DNA of 64,000 nucleotides from Maritimibacter sp. DP1N21-5 (GCF_019218295.1 NZ_JAHUZF010000003.1:62001-126000), one strand, 5' to 3'. Shown: positions 18,125-26,207, counted from the stretch's first letter. Notes: generated by a model not told the origin, from the sequence alone. Numbers and translations: made by a program.

Positions 18125-18622
18125 ATGACACCCGAAACATACGACTACACGTTGACCACCGCAAAGGGGTCCACGCTTGGGGGGCTTTTCGCCGTTGCGG
18201 CGCTTGGACTTGGCTACATGGCCGTTTCTCATGACGGGTCCCTGCGGATCCTGTGGGTGGACCTGGGCCAAGTGGGAACGACAGCCTTCCTTGCCGCGCT
18301 GGCGCTTGTCGCGGCGGCGCTTGGGGCGGACCAATTGCGCCTGATCCTGCGGCCCGGTGCGGTGAACGCGCCGATCCGTCTGGATACGGAGGCCATCGTC
18401 GCGCCTGCGCGCTGCGACGATCCGGCGCTGCTCCGCCTTACCTACAAGGGAATTTCCGAGATCAAGCCGCGCACCATGGCGGGCGACCGCGTGCTCGAGA
18501 TCAGGCATATCGAGGGCAACCTCTATATCTCGGGCACCGCGATGGAGAGCCGCGAGGCTTTTGACCGGCTGTGGCGCTCGCTCGAAGCGCGGGTCGGGCT
18601 GCATCGCGGCTATCGCTACTGA
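18125..18622 (+). CDS. Two-helix membrane protein of unknown function
   Basis: A 165-residue protein with two hydrophobic helices near the N-terminus (LGGLFAVAALGLGYMAV and TTAFLAALALVAAALGA, about residues 18-65). A cytoplasmic domain of about 90 residues with alternating strands (RLTYKGISEIKPRTMAGD, LEIRHIEGNLYISG) could resemble a PH-like fold. I do not recognise the family. The ATG at 18125 follows a GAGGA site; the longer frame reads back into the divergent protease gene. trhO starts 39 bases after its stop. Confidence 0.7.
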   Translation: MTPETYDYTLTTAKGSTLGGLFAVAALGLGYMAVSHDGSLRILWVDLGQVGTTAFLAALALVAAALGADQLRLILRPGAVNAPIRLDTEAIVAPARCDDPALLRLTYKGISEIKPRTMAGDRVLEIRHIEGNLYISGTAMESREAFDRLWRSLEARVGLHRGYRY

Positions 18623-18661
18623 CGCTTGATTGAAGAGGGCGGGGGGCGTAATCCCCCGCCC

Positions 18662-19576
18662 ATGTTCACCGTCTGCGCCCTTTACCACTTCACGCCCTTC
18701 GACGACCTGCCCGCGATCCAGAAGCCGCTGGCGGCGCTGTGCTGTGGTCAGGGGATCACCGGCTCCCTGCTCCTGGCCCCCGAGGGGATCAACGGCACCG
18801 TCGCGGGCAGTGCCGAGGCCATCGACAGGCTGATTGCCTATATTCGCGCCCTGCCGGGTTGTGCGGATCTCGATTACAAGCTCTCGACGGCGCAGGAGCA
18901 GCCTTTCGGCCGCATGAAGGTGCGGCTCAAGCGCGAGATCGTGACCATGGGCCAGCCCGACGTCGATCCCCGCGCGGGCACCGGGCACTACTGCACGCCC
19001 GAGGAGTGGAACGACCTCATCCGGCAGGACGACGTCGTGGTGATCGACACGCGCAACGACTATGAGGTCGCCATCGGCACTTTCGAGGGTGCCGTCGATC
19101 CGCATACGACGAGCTTTCGCGAGTTTCCCGCGTGGTGGGAGGAAAACCGCGAGCGGTTCCACAACAAGCGCGTCGCGATGTTCTGCACCGGCGGCATCCG
19201 CTGCGAGAAATCGACGAATTATCTGCTCGGGCAAGGGGTCGAGGATGTGTTCCACCTAAAGGGCGGCATCCTCAAGTATCTGGAAGAAATACCCGCCGAG
19301 GAAAGCCTCTGGCAGGGCGAGTGCTTTGTCTTCGACGGACGGGTGAGCGTGGGCCACGGCCTTGTCGAAGGGCCGCACGAGATGTGCCATGCGTGTCGCC
19401 GCCCGATCCTGCCCGAGGACAAGGCGGGGCCGGAGTATGAGGAAGGAGTGTCCTGTCACCTTTGCGCGGGCGACTACGACGCGGATCGGCGCGAGCGATT
19501 TCGGGAACGCCAGCGCCAGATCGCGCTCGCCAGGTCGCGCGGCGACAGGCATCTGGGTCCGCGTGATCCGGACTGA
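18662..19576 (+). CDS. trhO: tRNA uridine(34) hydroxylase TrhO (YceA), rhodanese family
   Basis: This oxygen-dependent enzyme makes 5-hydroxyuridine at the tRNA wobble position. The 304-residue protein has an acylphosphatase-like N-terminal domain (PEGINGTVAGS), a central rhodanese domain (VVVIDTRNDYEVAIGTF), and the catalytic loop MFCTGGIRCEKS with Cys175 and Cys181. The C-terminal extension has paired cysteines (CHACRRP, SCHLCAG), probably zinc-binding. The ATG at 18662 gives the family length; the earlier TTG adds 12 residues without support. It appears to follow the two-helix membrane protein gene in one transcript. Confidence 0.92.
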   Translation: MFTVCALYHFTPFDDLPAIQKPLAALCCGQGITGSLLLAPEGINGTVAGSAEAIDRLIAYIRALPGCADLDYKLSTAQEQPFGRMKVRLKREIVTMGQPDVDPRAGTGHYCTPEEWNDLIRQDDVVVIDTRNDYEVAIGTFEGAVDPHTTSFREFPAWWEENRERFHNKRVAMFCTGGIRCEKSTNYLLGQGVEDVFHLKGGILKYLEEIPAEESLWQGECFVFDGRVSVGHGLVEGPHEMCHACRRPILPEDKAGPEYEEGVSCHLCAGDYDADRRERFRERQRQIALARSRGDRHLGPRDPD

Positions 19577-19643
19577 TCTCACGTCACGCGTGACCTGAGC
19601 GCCCCGCGCGTTATCCTTCCGACAAACCACGGGAGGACCGAAC

Positions 19644-20801
19644 ATGAGCCTTTTCACACCGACCGCCACCTGGGCCACGGACGAACACCGCATGTTCGCC
19701 GACATGGCAGGCAAATTTCTTGACGACGCGATGGTGCCCAACATCGAGAAATGGGTGAAGGCCGGCGTCGTCGACCGCGACTTCTGGCGCGCGGCGGGCG
19801 AGGCGGGCCTCATGGGCGGGTCGATCCCCGAAGAACATGGCGGCGTTGGGGGTGACTACGGCTTCGACGCAGTGCTCCTTTACGAACAGACCCGGCGCGG
19901 CGACATGGGCTGGGGCTACGGCATCCAGTCGATCGTGGCGCATTACATCACCGCCTATGGATCGCAGGAACAGAAGGCCCGCTGGTTGCCGGGGCTCGTC
20001 TCTGGCGACATCGTCGGCGCCATCGCGATGACCGAACCGGGCACCGGGTCCGACCTGCAAAGCGTGCGCACCTTCGCCGAGAAGGATGGCAACCACTACA
20101 AGATCAACGGGTCGAAGATATTCATCACCAACGGGCAGACGGCCGATCTGGTGATCACGGTGGCGAAGACGTCGAAGGAAAAAGGCGCGAAGTCCATCTC
20201 GCTGATCGCGGTCGAGCCGAAGGAAGCCGAGGGTTTCCGGCGCGGGCGCAACCTCGAAAAACTGGGCATGAAGGCCAATGACACGGCGGAGCTTTTCTAC
20301 GAGGACGTGCGCGTGCCGACCTCGAACCTCATCGGGACGGAAGAGGGGCAGGGGTTCTACCAACTGATGAAGCAACTCCCGTGGGAACGGCTGCTGATCG
20401 CCATTCAGGCGCTGGGCGCGGTCGACTTCGCCATCGAAGAGACGGTGAAATACGTGCAGGAGCGCAAAGCCTTCGGCCAGCGCGTCATGGATTTCCAGAA
20501 CACGCGCTTCAAGCTCGCGGAATGCAAGACAAAGGCCGAAGTGCTGCGATCCTTCGTCAACGACTGCACCGCGCGGCTGGTCAAGGGCGAGCTCGACGCG
20601 GCCACGGCAAGCATGGCGAAATATTATGGGTCCGAGGTGCAGGGGCAGGTCATGGACGACTGCCTGCAACTCTTCGGCGGTTACGGCTTCATGATGGAAT
20701 ACCCCATCGCGCGCGCCTATGCCGATGCGCGGGTGCAGCGGATTTATGGCGGCACCAATGAGATCATGAAGGAACTGATCGCGCGGTCGATAGACGTCTA
20801 G
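19644..20801 (+). CDS. Acyl-CoA dehydrogenase, LCAD-like
   Basis: This FAD enzyme oxidises acyl-CoA to trans-2-enoyl-CoA in beta-oxidation or amino acid breakdown. The 385-residue protein has the family motifs GAIAMTEPGTGSDL, FITNGQTADL and LQLFGGYGFMMEYPIAR. The C-terminal signature reads IYGGTNEIMKELIAR: glycine replaces the glutamate that is catalytic in medium-chain enzymes, as in long-chain dehydrogenases. In those, the base sits in an earlier helix (here AIEETVKYVQ), so activity is expected. Substrate is not predictable. An AGGAC-type ribosome site precedes the ATG. Confidence 0.92.
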   Translation: MSLFTPTATWATDEHRMFADMAGKFLDDAMVPNIEKWVKAGVVDRDFWRAAGEAGLMGGSIPEEHGGVGGDYGFDAVLLYEQTRRGDMGWGYGIQSIVAHYITAYGSQEQKARWLPGLVSGDIVGAIAMTEPGTGSDLQSVRTFAEKDGNHYKINGSKIFITNGQTADLVITVAKTSKEKGAKSISLIAVEPKEAEGFRRGRNLEKLGMKANDTAELFYEDVRVPTSNLIGTEEGQGFYQLMKQLPWERLLIAIQALGAVDFAIEETVKYVQERKAFGQRVMDFQNTRFKLAECKTKAEVLRSFVNDCTARLVKGELDAATASMAKYYGSEVQGQVMDDCLQLFGGYGFMMEYPIARAYADARVQRIYGGTNEIMKELIARSIDV

Positions 20802-20890
20802 GGGCGGCGATGAACGTCCGCTTTGCCCTTCACTTCCCGGCGGCAGTGCATAGGTTCCTAGCCAGCCAACCATAAACAGCAGGAGCCCCC

Positions 20891-21334
20891 ATGCGCTACC
20901 TCCACACCATGATCCGCGTCACCGACATCGACGAAAGTCTCGACTTCTGGGTGGGCAAGATGGGACTTGTCGAAACCCGGCGCAAAGAAGTGCCGGAAGG
21001 CAAGTTCACCCTGATCTTCCTTGCCGCCCCGAAGGACGAAGCGGATGCAAAGGCGCACAACGCGCCGGAGCTCGAGCTTACCTATAACTGGGACTCGGAC
21101 GAAAAGCTCGACACGGCCCGTGCCTGGGGTCATCTCGCCTACAAGGTCGACAACATCTATGACACCTGCCAGCGGCTGATGGATGCCGGGGTCACGATCA
21201 ACCGGCCGCCGCGCGACGGGAACATGGCCTTCGTCAAGTCGCCGGACAACATCTCGATCGAGCTTCTGCAAGAGGGCGATCCGCTTCCGAAACAGGAGCC
21301 TTGGGCCAGCATGGAGAACACCGGGAGCTGGTAA
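20891..21334 (+). CDS. gloA: Lactoylglutathione lyase (glyoxalase I) GloA
   Basis: This metalloenzyme converts the methylglyoxal-glutathione hemithioacetal to S-lactoylglutathione, the first step of methylglyoxal detoxification. The 147-residue protein has two beta-alpha-beta-beta-beta modules with the four metal ligands in place: His5, Glu62 (LELTYNW), His81 (WGHLAYKV) and Glu124 (SIELLQ). Length and the [11 protein letters not shown] motif match proteobacterial GloA. AGCAGGAG precedes the ATG. It ends 16 bases before the convergent MgtC-family gene. Confidence 0.95.
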   Translation: MRYLHTMIRVTDIDESLDFWVGKMGLVETRRKEVPEGKFTLIFLAAPKDEADAKAHNAPELELTYNWDSDEKLDTARAWGHLAYKVDNIYDTCQRLMDAGVTINRPPRDGNMAFVKSPDNISIELLQEGDPLPKQEPWASMENTGSW

Positions 21335-21349
21335 GTCCCGGGGCCCGGC

Positions 21350-21841
21350 CTACACCGGGTCCTCGTCCTTGGACCAGCGGCGTTCGACTGCGCCCAGAAA
21401 CCGGATGACGATCAGCGCCGGCACGGCGGTCAGGATCGCTACATCCCATAGCCCGAGGCCGCAGGCCACGCCTACCGCCGCGACGAGCCAGAGGCTCGCC
21501 CCGGTGGTGAGGCCGTGGACCTTGCCCTGAGAAAAGACGATCATACCGGCCGCGAGGAAGGCAACGCCCGAGGTGACAGCTTCGATCACACGGATCGGAT
21601 CGTAGCGTGCTGTGTCCACGGTGTTGTCGCCTTGGGCCATCAATTCGAGCGTCAGGATGCAGTAGACCGCCGCCGCCAAACCGACGAGCATATGGGTGCG
21701 CAGCCCCGCCGGACGGTCGCGGGACTCGCGTTCGAAGCCGATCGCCCCACAGAGCACAAGTGCGCCCAGAATACGGAGCGCAATGATGCCCAAAGGCATC
21801 TGAGTCGTCGGCGAGAATTCGGCTATGAGTGTATCGAGCAT
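21350..21841 (-). CDS. MgtC/SapB family membrane protein
   Basis: A 163-residue inner-membrane protein with five hydrophobic segments. It has the MgtC/SapB signature GAIGFERESRDRPAGLRTHMLVG in overlapping parts and a second conserved block, TSGVAFLAAGMIV. Family members respond to low Mg2+ or acid stress and, in Salmonella, inhibit the F-type ATPase; many environmental members have other roles. It lacks the C-terminal soluble domain of virulence MgtC. The ATG at 21841 puts the first helix at the right distance; longer frames add 63 unrelated residues. Confidence 0.88.
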   Translation of the reverse strand: MLDTLIAEFSPTTQMPLGIIALRILGALVLCGAIGFERESRDRPAGLRTHMLVGLAAAVYCILTLELMAQGDNTVDTARYDPIRVIEAVTSGVAFLAAGMIVFSQGKVHGLTTGASLWLVAAVGVACGLGLWDVAILTAVPALIVIRFLGAVERRWSKDEDPV

Positions 21842-21990
21842 GATTTGAACCCTTGCCTCAACACGCTGAATCGTTGGATGGTTCCCTTGCAGGGGGTGAT
21901 TTCGCAGCAAGCCCAAGAAATTCGGGAACATTTTTGTGAGATGCGAGATTACCTCATAGGACAAAGATTCCGTGAACGAAGGAGACAGAC

Positions 21991-22260
21991 ATGAAAGCCC
22001 CCCTCTTTGCCATTGCCATTGCGTCCGCATTTGCCGTCGCTGGCTGTGAAACGCAGAACCAGACGCAGGCGACGCTTGCCGGTGCCGCTACCGGCGCGGC
22101 CATCGGGGGTCTGACCTCCGGCTCCGTGGGCGGTGCGCTTATCGGTGGTGCGACGGGTGCCGTCGCCGGCAACCTCATCGGCCGCGTGGCCGACAGCCAG
22201 AACGATTGCTACTACCGCGACGCTGCCGGTCGCCGTTACGTGGCAGCCTGCCCGTCCTGA
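21991..22260 (+). CDS. Small lipoprotein with glycine-zipper 2TM domain
   Basis: An 89-residue protein with signal peptide and lipobox VAGC (Cys19), so probably an envelope lipoprotein. A glycine-zipper hairpin follows (LAGAATGAAIGGLTSGSVGG ... IGGATGAVAGNLIG), then a short C-terminal tail with two cysteines (NDCYYRD, AACPS). Such proteins (17-kDa antigen, SlyB/OsmB types) are common envelope stress factors of unclear activity. AAGGAG precedes the ATG, and a strong terminator follows. GGAAC occurs upstream but without a CGTT partner, so EcfG control is not supported. Confidence 0.85.
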   Translation: MKAPLFAIAIASAFAVAGCETQNQTQATLAGAATGAAIGGLTSGSVGGALIGGATGAVAGNLIGRVADSQNDCYYRDAAGRRYVAACPS

Positions 22261-22286
22261 TCCTTCAAGACAACAGGTGCACCTTG

Positions 22287-22316
22287 CCCCGTCTCTTCGT
22301 GAGGCGGGGTTTTTCT
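22287..22316 (+). terminator. Rho-independent terminator after the glycine-zipper lipoprotein
   Basis: CCCCGTCTC pairs with GAGGCGGGG (nine pairs, one G-T wobble) around loop TTCGT, followed by TTTTTCTTT. Confidence 0.9.
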
Positions 22317-22341
22317 TTGCGTCGCCATCCTGCGCTCAAAC

Positions 22342-22377
22342 AAAAAAAGCGCCCGCCGGATTACTCCGACGGGCGCT
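22342..22377 (-). terminator. Rho-independent terminator after csbD
   Basis: Read on the minus strand, AGCGCCCGTCGGA pairs with TCCGGCGGGCGCT (one mismatch or wobble) around a four-base loop, followed by seven T. It is 18 bases past the csbD stop. Confidence 0.92.
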
Positions 22378-22394
22378 CGTCTGTCTTGGCGCGA

Positions 22395-22592
22395 TCAGTG
22401 GCGGCTCAACCAGTTGTCGACTTCGTGGCGGGCTTCTTCCTTGGATTTGCCGTAGCGTTCCTGGATCTTGCCTTCGAGCTTCTCGCGGTCGCCCGCGATT
22501 TCGTCGAGCTCATCGTTGGTGAGCTTGCCCCACTGGCTCTGTGCTTCACCTTTGACCTGTTTCCATTGACCTTGGACTTGGTCCCAATTCAT
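22395..22592 (-). CDS. CsbD family stress protein
   Basis: A 65-residue hydrophilic, helical protein with the CsbD pattern MNWDQVQGQWKQVKG, QWGKLTNDEL and GDREKLEGKIQERYG. CsbD proteins are abundant general stress proteins (sigma-B regulated in Bacillus) of unknown molecular role. AAGGAGAACGTT precedes the ATG. An exact EcfG promoter lies upstream, and a strong terminator follows, making this a single-gene stress transcript directly after the stress kinase gene. Confidence 0.95.
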   Translation of the reverse strand: MNWDQVQGQWKQVKGEAQSQWGKLTNDELDEIAGDREKLEGKIQERYGKSKEEARHEVDNWLSRH

Positions 22593-22628
22593 AACGTTCT
22601 CCTTTCACCTCATGGGTTGTGAAAGAGA

Positions 22629-22654
22629 AACGTCGAGTCCCTCGTGGGGGTTCC
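22629..22654 (-). promoter_or_regulatory. EcfG-type promoter of csbD
   Basis: On the minus strand, GGAAC (22654-22650), 17 bases, then CGTT (22632-22629) match the EcfG consensus exactly. The expected start is near 22622, 30 bases before csbD. The -35 element lies four bases from the stop codon of the histidine kinase gene. Confidence 0.88.
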
Positions 22655-22657
22655 CGC

Positions 22658-24421
22658 TTATGCGCGGGCGACGATGGGGTGAGTGTGATCCGACGGCACG
22701 ATCTCGTCGTCGAAGGCCTGGATCGGGAACTCGATCTGAACGTGGTATTCCCCGTCCTCTTCGAGCCGCGTGACCTTGGCTTCCATCTGGCTTGCAAACG
22801 CGCGCACGAGCTGTTCGCCAAGCCCGGTGCTTTCCTCGCCCGCGCCCTCGCCGAAGGGGGTGCCGAGGGTGTTGCACACGGTCACGACACCCTTGTCGCC
22901 GCCCGCCTCGCAGGCCAGCCGAACGGTCAGCCGCGGCGGGCCGCCGGTCTCGGGGCGGCCGAGATGCTTCAGGGCGTTGGTCACGAGCTCGGACACGGCG
23001 AGAGACAGAGGCACGGCCTGATCCGGGTAGACCACGCATTCGTCGAAGTGGAACTCGGTCTCGATGCTTTCGTCGCCCGTCGTCGCGGAAGCGAGGATCT
23101 GGTGCACGATGGCGTCGAGCAACTCGTTGGCGCGAACCCGTTCTGCGGTCGATGTCTCGTAAAGGTTCTGGTGCACGCGGGCGATAGACATGACCCGCTG
23201 CTGGATGTCGGCGAGCGCGTTCTTGATCGTGGGCGAGTTCGACTTGCGCATCTTCATGCCCACGATGGACACGATGAGCTGCAGGTTGTTCTTCACCCGG
23301 TGATGGACCTCCTTCAACAGGACGGTGCGCTGGTGGATCGTGTCGTAAAGCTCCGCCTCGTCATGGAGGATGTTCTCGGCCAGACGCATCCAGGTTTCTT
23401 CCATGTCCCGGATTTCGGCGGGCACGGTCGGATCGGCCTTGGGCTCGACCAGCTTGCGCGACCGCATGAAGGCGAGCATCCGTGCGCGAAGGTTACGGGT
23501 CGGTTTGATGACCATGCGCTGCACGGCGTAGAAGGCGACGACGAGGCTGACGATCCACATGATGAGCGGGAACACCATCGAGGTGCCCCAGCTGACGCCG
23601 CCGATCGTGGCGCCTGACCGATACTCCCAGGAGCCGAGGGCAAAAACCTGCCCGGGGACGATGGGCACGACAGCGAACAGGCGTGGCTCGCCCGAGGCGG
23701 TTTCGCCGGCGAATGTCACTTCGTCCGTGCCGGCCAGCGCCGCCAACGCACGATTCAGCGGGATATGCTGCTCTACGTCGTCCATGCCTGAAGACGCCGT
23801 CAGCACGTCGCCCTCGGCGTTGAAGGTGATGAGCTCGAGGGGGCGACCTTCGGTCGCCGTGTCGTCGATGGGTGTCAGTTTGCGGTGCGGGATGGAGGCG
23901 CTGACGTAGCCATCGTATTCCCCGTCGGTGATGACGGGAAGCGACACGATGATGACCGGAGTCTGGCTGATCGAGGGCGCGAGGTTGAACTTCACGCGCG
24001 GGCCGGGACGTTCGATGAACTCCTCGTGCAGGGGGCGGCCAGTCAGGTCGTTGCCCTGCCCGCCGGAGGCACAGGCCACGGTGCCATCGGCCTGGACATA
24101 GGCGATCAGGGACAATTCCGGCGTGTCGCGCAGGAGCGAGGCCAGGGGCCCCTCGCAGGGCCAGCCTTCTGCCCGCAGGACCGGAATGAGCGAGACCAGC
24201 GTCTTCGCGACGCCGGTGGCCGTGCGGATGGCAGCCTCCGGCTCGGCGGCCGCATCCGACGTCAGCGCCAGAAGCGTGTCGGCAAGGTCCTCTTCGGTCC
24301 TGTTGAGGAGCTGATAGGTCGTGGCGACGGAGATCAGGCCGACCGGCAGGAGCGCAAGCGCCAGCAGGGCCGCAATCCGGAAGGTGAGGGTTCTACTCCG
24401 CTCGCGAAGCGTTGTAATCAA
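22658..24421 (-). CDS. Membrane sensor histidine kinase (HisKA_2) of the general stress locus
   Basis: A 587-residue kinase with a helix at about residues 15-35, a periplasmic sensor region, a second helix near 275-300 with HAMP-like linker, then HisKA_2 and HATPase. His373 in EVHHRVKNNLQLI is the expected phosphoacceptor; SLAVSELVTNALKHL is the N box. This class phosphorylates PhyR in several alphaproteobacteria (PhyK-type), which is likely here from position. It starts with TTG overlapping the ecfG stop (TTGA), so it should be co-translated with the sigma factor. No ATG lies near enough to the first helix to compete. Confidence 0.88.
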   Translation of the reverse strand: MITTLRERSRTLTFRIAALLALALLPVGLISVATTYQLLNRTEEDLADTLLALTSDAAAEPEAAIRTATGVAKTLVSLIPVLRAEGWPCEGPLASLLRDTPELSLIAYVQADGTVACASGGQGNDLTGRPLHEEFIERPGPRVKFNLAPSISQTPVIIVSLPVITDGEYDGYVSASIPHRKLTPIDDTATEGRPLELITFNAEGDVLTASSGMDDVEQHIPLNRALAALAGTDEVTFAGETASGEPRLFAVVPIVPGQVFALGSWEYRSGATIGGVSWGTSMVFPLIMWIVSLVVAFYAVQRMVIKPTRNLRARMLAFMRSRKLVEPKADPTVPAEIRDMEETWMRLAENILHDEAELYDTIHQRTVLLKEVHHRVKNNLQLIVSIVGMKMRKSNSPTIKNALADIQQRVMSIARVHQNLYETSTAERVRANELLDAIVHQILASATTGDESIETEFHFDECVVYPDQAVPLSLAVSELVTNALKHLGRPETGGPPRLTVRLACEAGGDKGVVTVCNTLGTPFGEGAGEESTGLGEQLVRAFASQMEAKVTRLEEDGEYHVQIEFPIQAFDDEIVPSDHTHPIVARA

Positions 24422-24996
24422 GTGCCGGATTTCCTCACCTGAAGACCCGCATTGATCACGGCCATGGTGGCCCGATCCGTGATCTCGATTCCATCTTCGT
24501 CGCCCAGTTCCAGCAACTCGGCCAGACGCGACCGACCCCGGTTGATGCGGCTCTTGATCGTGCCGATGGCCACGCCGCAGGTTTCGGCGGCTTCCTCATA
24601 GGACATGCCGGAGGCGCCAACAAGGATCAGCGCTTCGCGCTGTTCGACGGGCAGTTCGGAGAAGACCTTCTCGAAATCGGCGAAGGCCAATCGACCGTCG
24701 TGCGCCGGTTTTTCGGAAAGCGTCCCGGCCATCACGCCATCGACATCCTCCACCTCGCGGCGTTTCTTGCGCAGGTCGGAATAGAAGGTGTTGCGAAGAA
24801 TGGTGAAAAGCCAAGCCCGCAGGTTGGTTCCGGGCTTGAACTTGTCGAAGTTCTTCCACGCCTTCACGATGGTGTCCTGCACCAGATCGTCGGCGGCGGC
24901 GGAATTGCGCGTCAGGCTCGCGGCAAAGGCACGCATGGCGGGCAGATGCTCTACCACAGCCTCTCGGGGATCGTCGAACGCCTTGTCATTTGCCAT
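24418..24996 (-). CDS. ecfG: General stress response sigma factor EcfG (ECF15)
   Basis: A 192-residue ECF sigma factor. Region 2 includes DDLVQDTIVKAWKNFDKF and LRAWLFTILRNTFYSD; region 4 includes LPVEQREALILVGASGMSYE and VAIGTIKSRINRGR. It directs RNA polymerase to GGAAC/CGTT promoters, several of which are visible in this window. NepR holds it inactive until phosphorylated PhyR takes NepR away. The ATG at 24996 overlaps the nepR end by 11 bases; an ATG at 25014 is possible. Gene order nepR-ecfG-kinase, divergent from phyR, is diagnostic. Confidence 0.95.
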   Translation of the reverse strand: MANDKAFDDPREAVVEHLPAMRAFAASLTRNSAAADDLVQDTIVKAWKNFDKFKPGTNLRAWLFTILRNTFYSDLRKKRREVEDVDGVMAGTLSEKPAHDGRLAFADFEKVFSELPVEQREALILVGASGMSYEEAAETCGVAIGTIKSRINRGRSRLAELLELGDEDGIEITDRATMAVINAGLQVRKSGT

Positions 24997-25147
24997 GGGC
25001 CGAACCCCCGGCATCCTGCTCCTTCAACTTGGCGAGAAGGTCCAGAAACTTGTCCGGCACGTCTTCGTCCAACTTGCTTTGAAACACTTTCCGAAGGTTG
25101 TCGTCTATCTGCCTCTGCAGTCGATCGTCGTCTTTTTGCTTTGTCAT
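24986..25147 (-). CDS. nepR: Anti-sigma factor NepR
   Basis: A 53-residue protein with the NepR core: helix 1 RQIDDNLRKVFQ, linker LDEDVPDKF, helix 2 LDLLAKLKEQ. It binds EcfG and, during stress, PhyR. A longer frame starts at 25222, but that ATG lies inside the nepR promoter's -10 to -35 region, upstream of the expected transcript start near 25208. The ATG at 25147 is therefore the real start. It overlaps ecfG by 11 bases. Confidence 0.93.
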   Translation of the reverse strand: MTKQKDDDRLQRQIDDNLRKVFQSKLDEDVPDKFLDLLAKLKEQDAGGSAHGK

Positions 25148-25207
25148 TCCCGGCTCGTCCCGTCCAATGTCTGGCCGATGGCTCGGCACATTTTTTTTGC
25201 GCAGTTT

Positions 25208-25232
25208 GGAACCTAACGCCATGGGCGACGTT
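25208..25232 (+). promoter_or_regulatory. EcfG-type promoter of phyR
   Basis: GGAAC at 25208-25212, 16 bases, CGTT at 25229-25232. The expected start is near 25240, about 35 bases before phyR. It is completely interleaved with the nepR promoter on the other strand. Confidence 0.88.
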
Positions 25233-25239
25233 CGGTTCC
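25215..25239 (-). promoter_or_regulatory. EcfG-type promoter of nepR-ecfG-kinase
   Basis: On the minus strand, GGAAC (25239-25235), 16 bases, CGTT (25218-25215). The expected start is near 25208, leaving a leader of about 60 bases before nepR. Autoregulation of ecfG through this site is expected. Confidence 0.88.
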
Positions 25240-25273
25240 CGTGAAGACCAAAAAAAGTAGGGGCCTTTCAGGG

Positions 25274-26092
25274 ATGGACGGAATGCCGGACAACGAACAA
25301 GAATACCTGTCGGTGAAGATCGCATCGCTCTTGCCGTATCTTCGCCGCTATGCGCGTGCGCTGACGGGCAGTCAGACCACCGGAGATACATATGCTGCCG
25401 CCACGCTCGAGGCGCTGCTCGAAGACCGCTCGGTGTTCGAGATGGGGCTCGATCACAAGGTGGCGCTGTTTCGCGCCTTCAACCAGATCTGGACGAGCTC
25501 CGGCTCGCCCGTCGCGACCGAAGAAAACGGCATACGCGAGCGCGCTCAAACCCATCTGGCGCGGCTGACCACCAACACCCGCGAAGCGTTGCTTCTGCAC
25601 ACGGTCGAAGAGTTCAGCGTTTCCGATATCGCCGCGATCATGCAGGTCGACGAGGTCGAAGTGACCGAGCTGATCAAGATCGCGCGTCGCGAGATGGAAG
25701 ACAGCGTGAAGGGCCGGATCCTCATCATCGAGGACGAGGCGATCATCGCGATGGACCTCCAGGATATCGTGGCCGACATGGGCCATGCGATCACCGGAGT
25801 CGCCCGCACGGAACGCGGTGCCGTCGACTTGGCCGGCAAGGAAAAGCCCGACATGATCCTGTCGGACATCCAGCTTGCCGACGGATCCTCGGGGATCGAC
25901 GCCGTGAACGCGATCCTGAAGTCGGCGGGCGACGTGCCGGTCATCTTCATTACCGCTTTCCCGGAACGACTTTTGACCGGCGAACGCCCGGAACCGGCAT
26001 TCGTGATCACCAAGCCCTATTCCGAGGACCAGGTGCGCTCGGCCGTGAGCCAGGCGATGTTCTTCTCTTCAACGGAAACGCTGGAGATCTAA
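25274..26092 (+). CDS. phyR: Response regulator PhyR, anti-anti-sigma factor
   Basis: A 272-residue regulator with an N-terminal sigma-like domain (residues 1-135; LLPYLRRYARALTGSQ, TREALLLHTVEEFSVSDIA). The C-terminal receiver domain (residues 148-265) has acidic pocket IIEDEA, phosphorylation site Asp198 (ILSDIQLADG) and switch Lys in ITKPYSE. When phosphorylated, the sigma-like domain sequesters NepR and frees EcfG. A GTG frame starting at 25241 would lie at the transcript start, so I use 25274; the ATG at 25283 is also possible. A terminator follows. Confidence 0.96.
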   Translation: MDGMPDNEQEYLSVKIASLLPYLRRYARALTGSQTTGDTYAAATLEALLEDRSVFEMGLDHKVALFRAFNQIWTSSGSPVATEENGIRERAQTHLARLTTNTREALLLHTVEEFSVSDIAAIMQVDEVEVTELIKIARREMEDSVKGRILIIEDEAIIAMDLQDIVADMGHAITGVARTERGAVDLAGKEKPDMILSDIQLADGSSGIDAVNAILKSAGDVPVIFITAFPERLLTGERPEPAFVITKPYSEDQVRSAVSQAMFFSSTETLEI

Positions 26093-26124
26093 CTCTTCGA
26101 TCTAAGGTGCACGATCGAAAGAAG

Positions 26125-26150
26125 CGCGGGGCCATCGGTCCCGCGTTTTC
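26125..26150 (+). terminator. Terminator after phyR
   Basis: CGCGGGGCC pairs with GGTCCCGCG around loop ATC, followed by TTTTC. It is 32 bases after the phyR stop. Confidence 0.85.
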
Positions 26151-26172
26151 TTGTGCGCTGACCGCAGACACG

Positions 26173-26207
26173 AAAAAGGGGCGCCCGAGGTACATTCGGC
26201 GCCCCTT
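26173..26207 (-). terminator. Terminator after the DUF1328 gene
   Basis: On the minus strand, AAGGGGCGCC pairs with GGGCGCCCCTT across an 11-base loop, followed by TTTTTCG. It is placed 25 bases past the stop. Confidence 0.88.

Noticed and set aside
21931..21960. Possible EcfG promoter before the glycine-zipper lipoprotein
   Set aside because: GGAAC is present but no CGTT lies 15 to 18 bases downstream.
25147..25222. N-terminally extended nepR starting at 25222
   Set aside because: That ATG lies upstream of the expected transcript start, inside the promoter, and adds residues absent from the NepR core.
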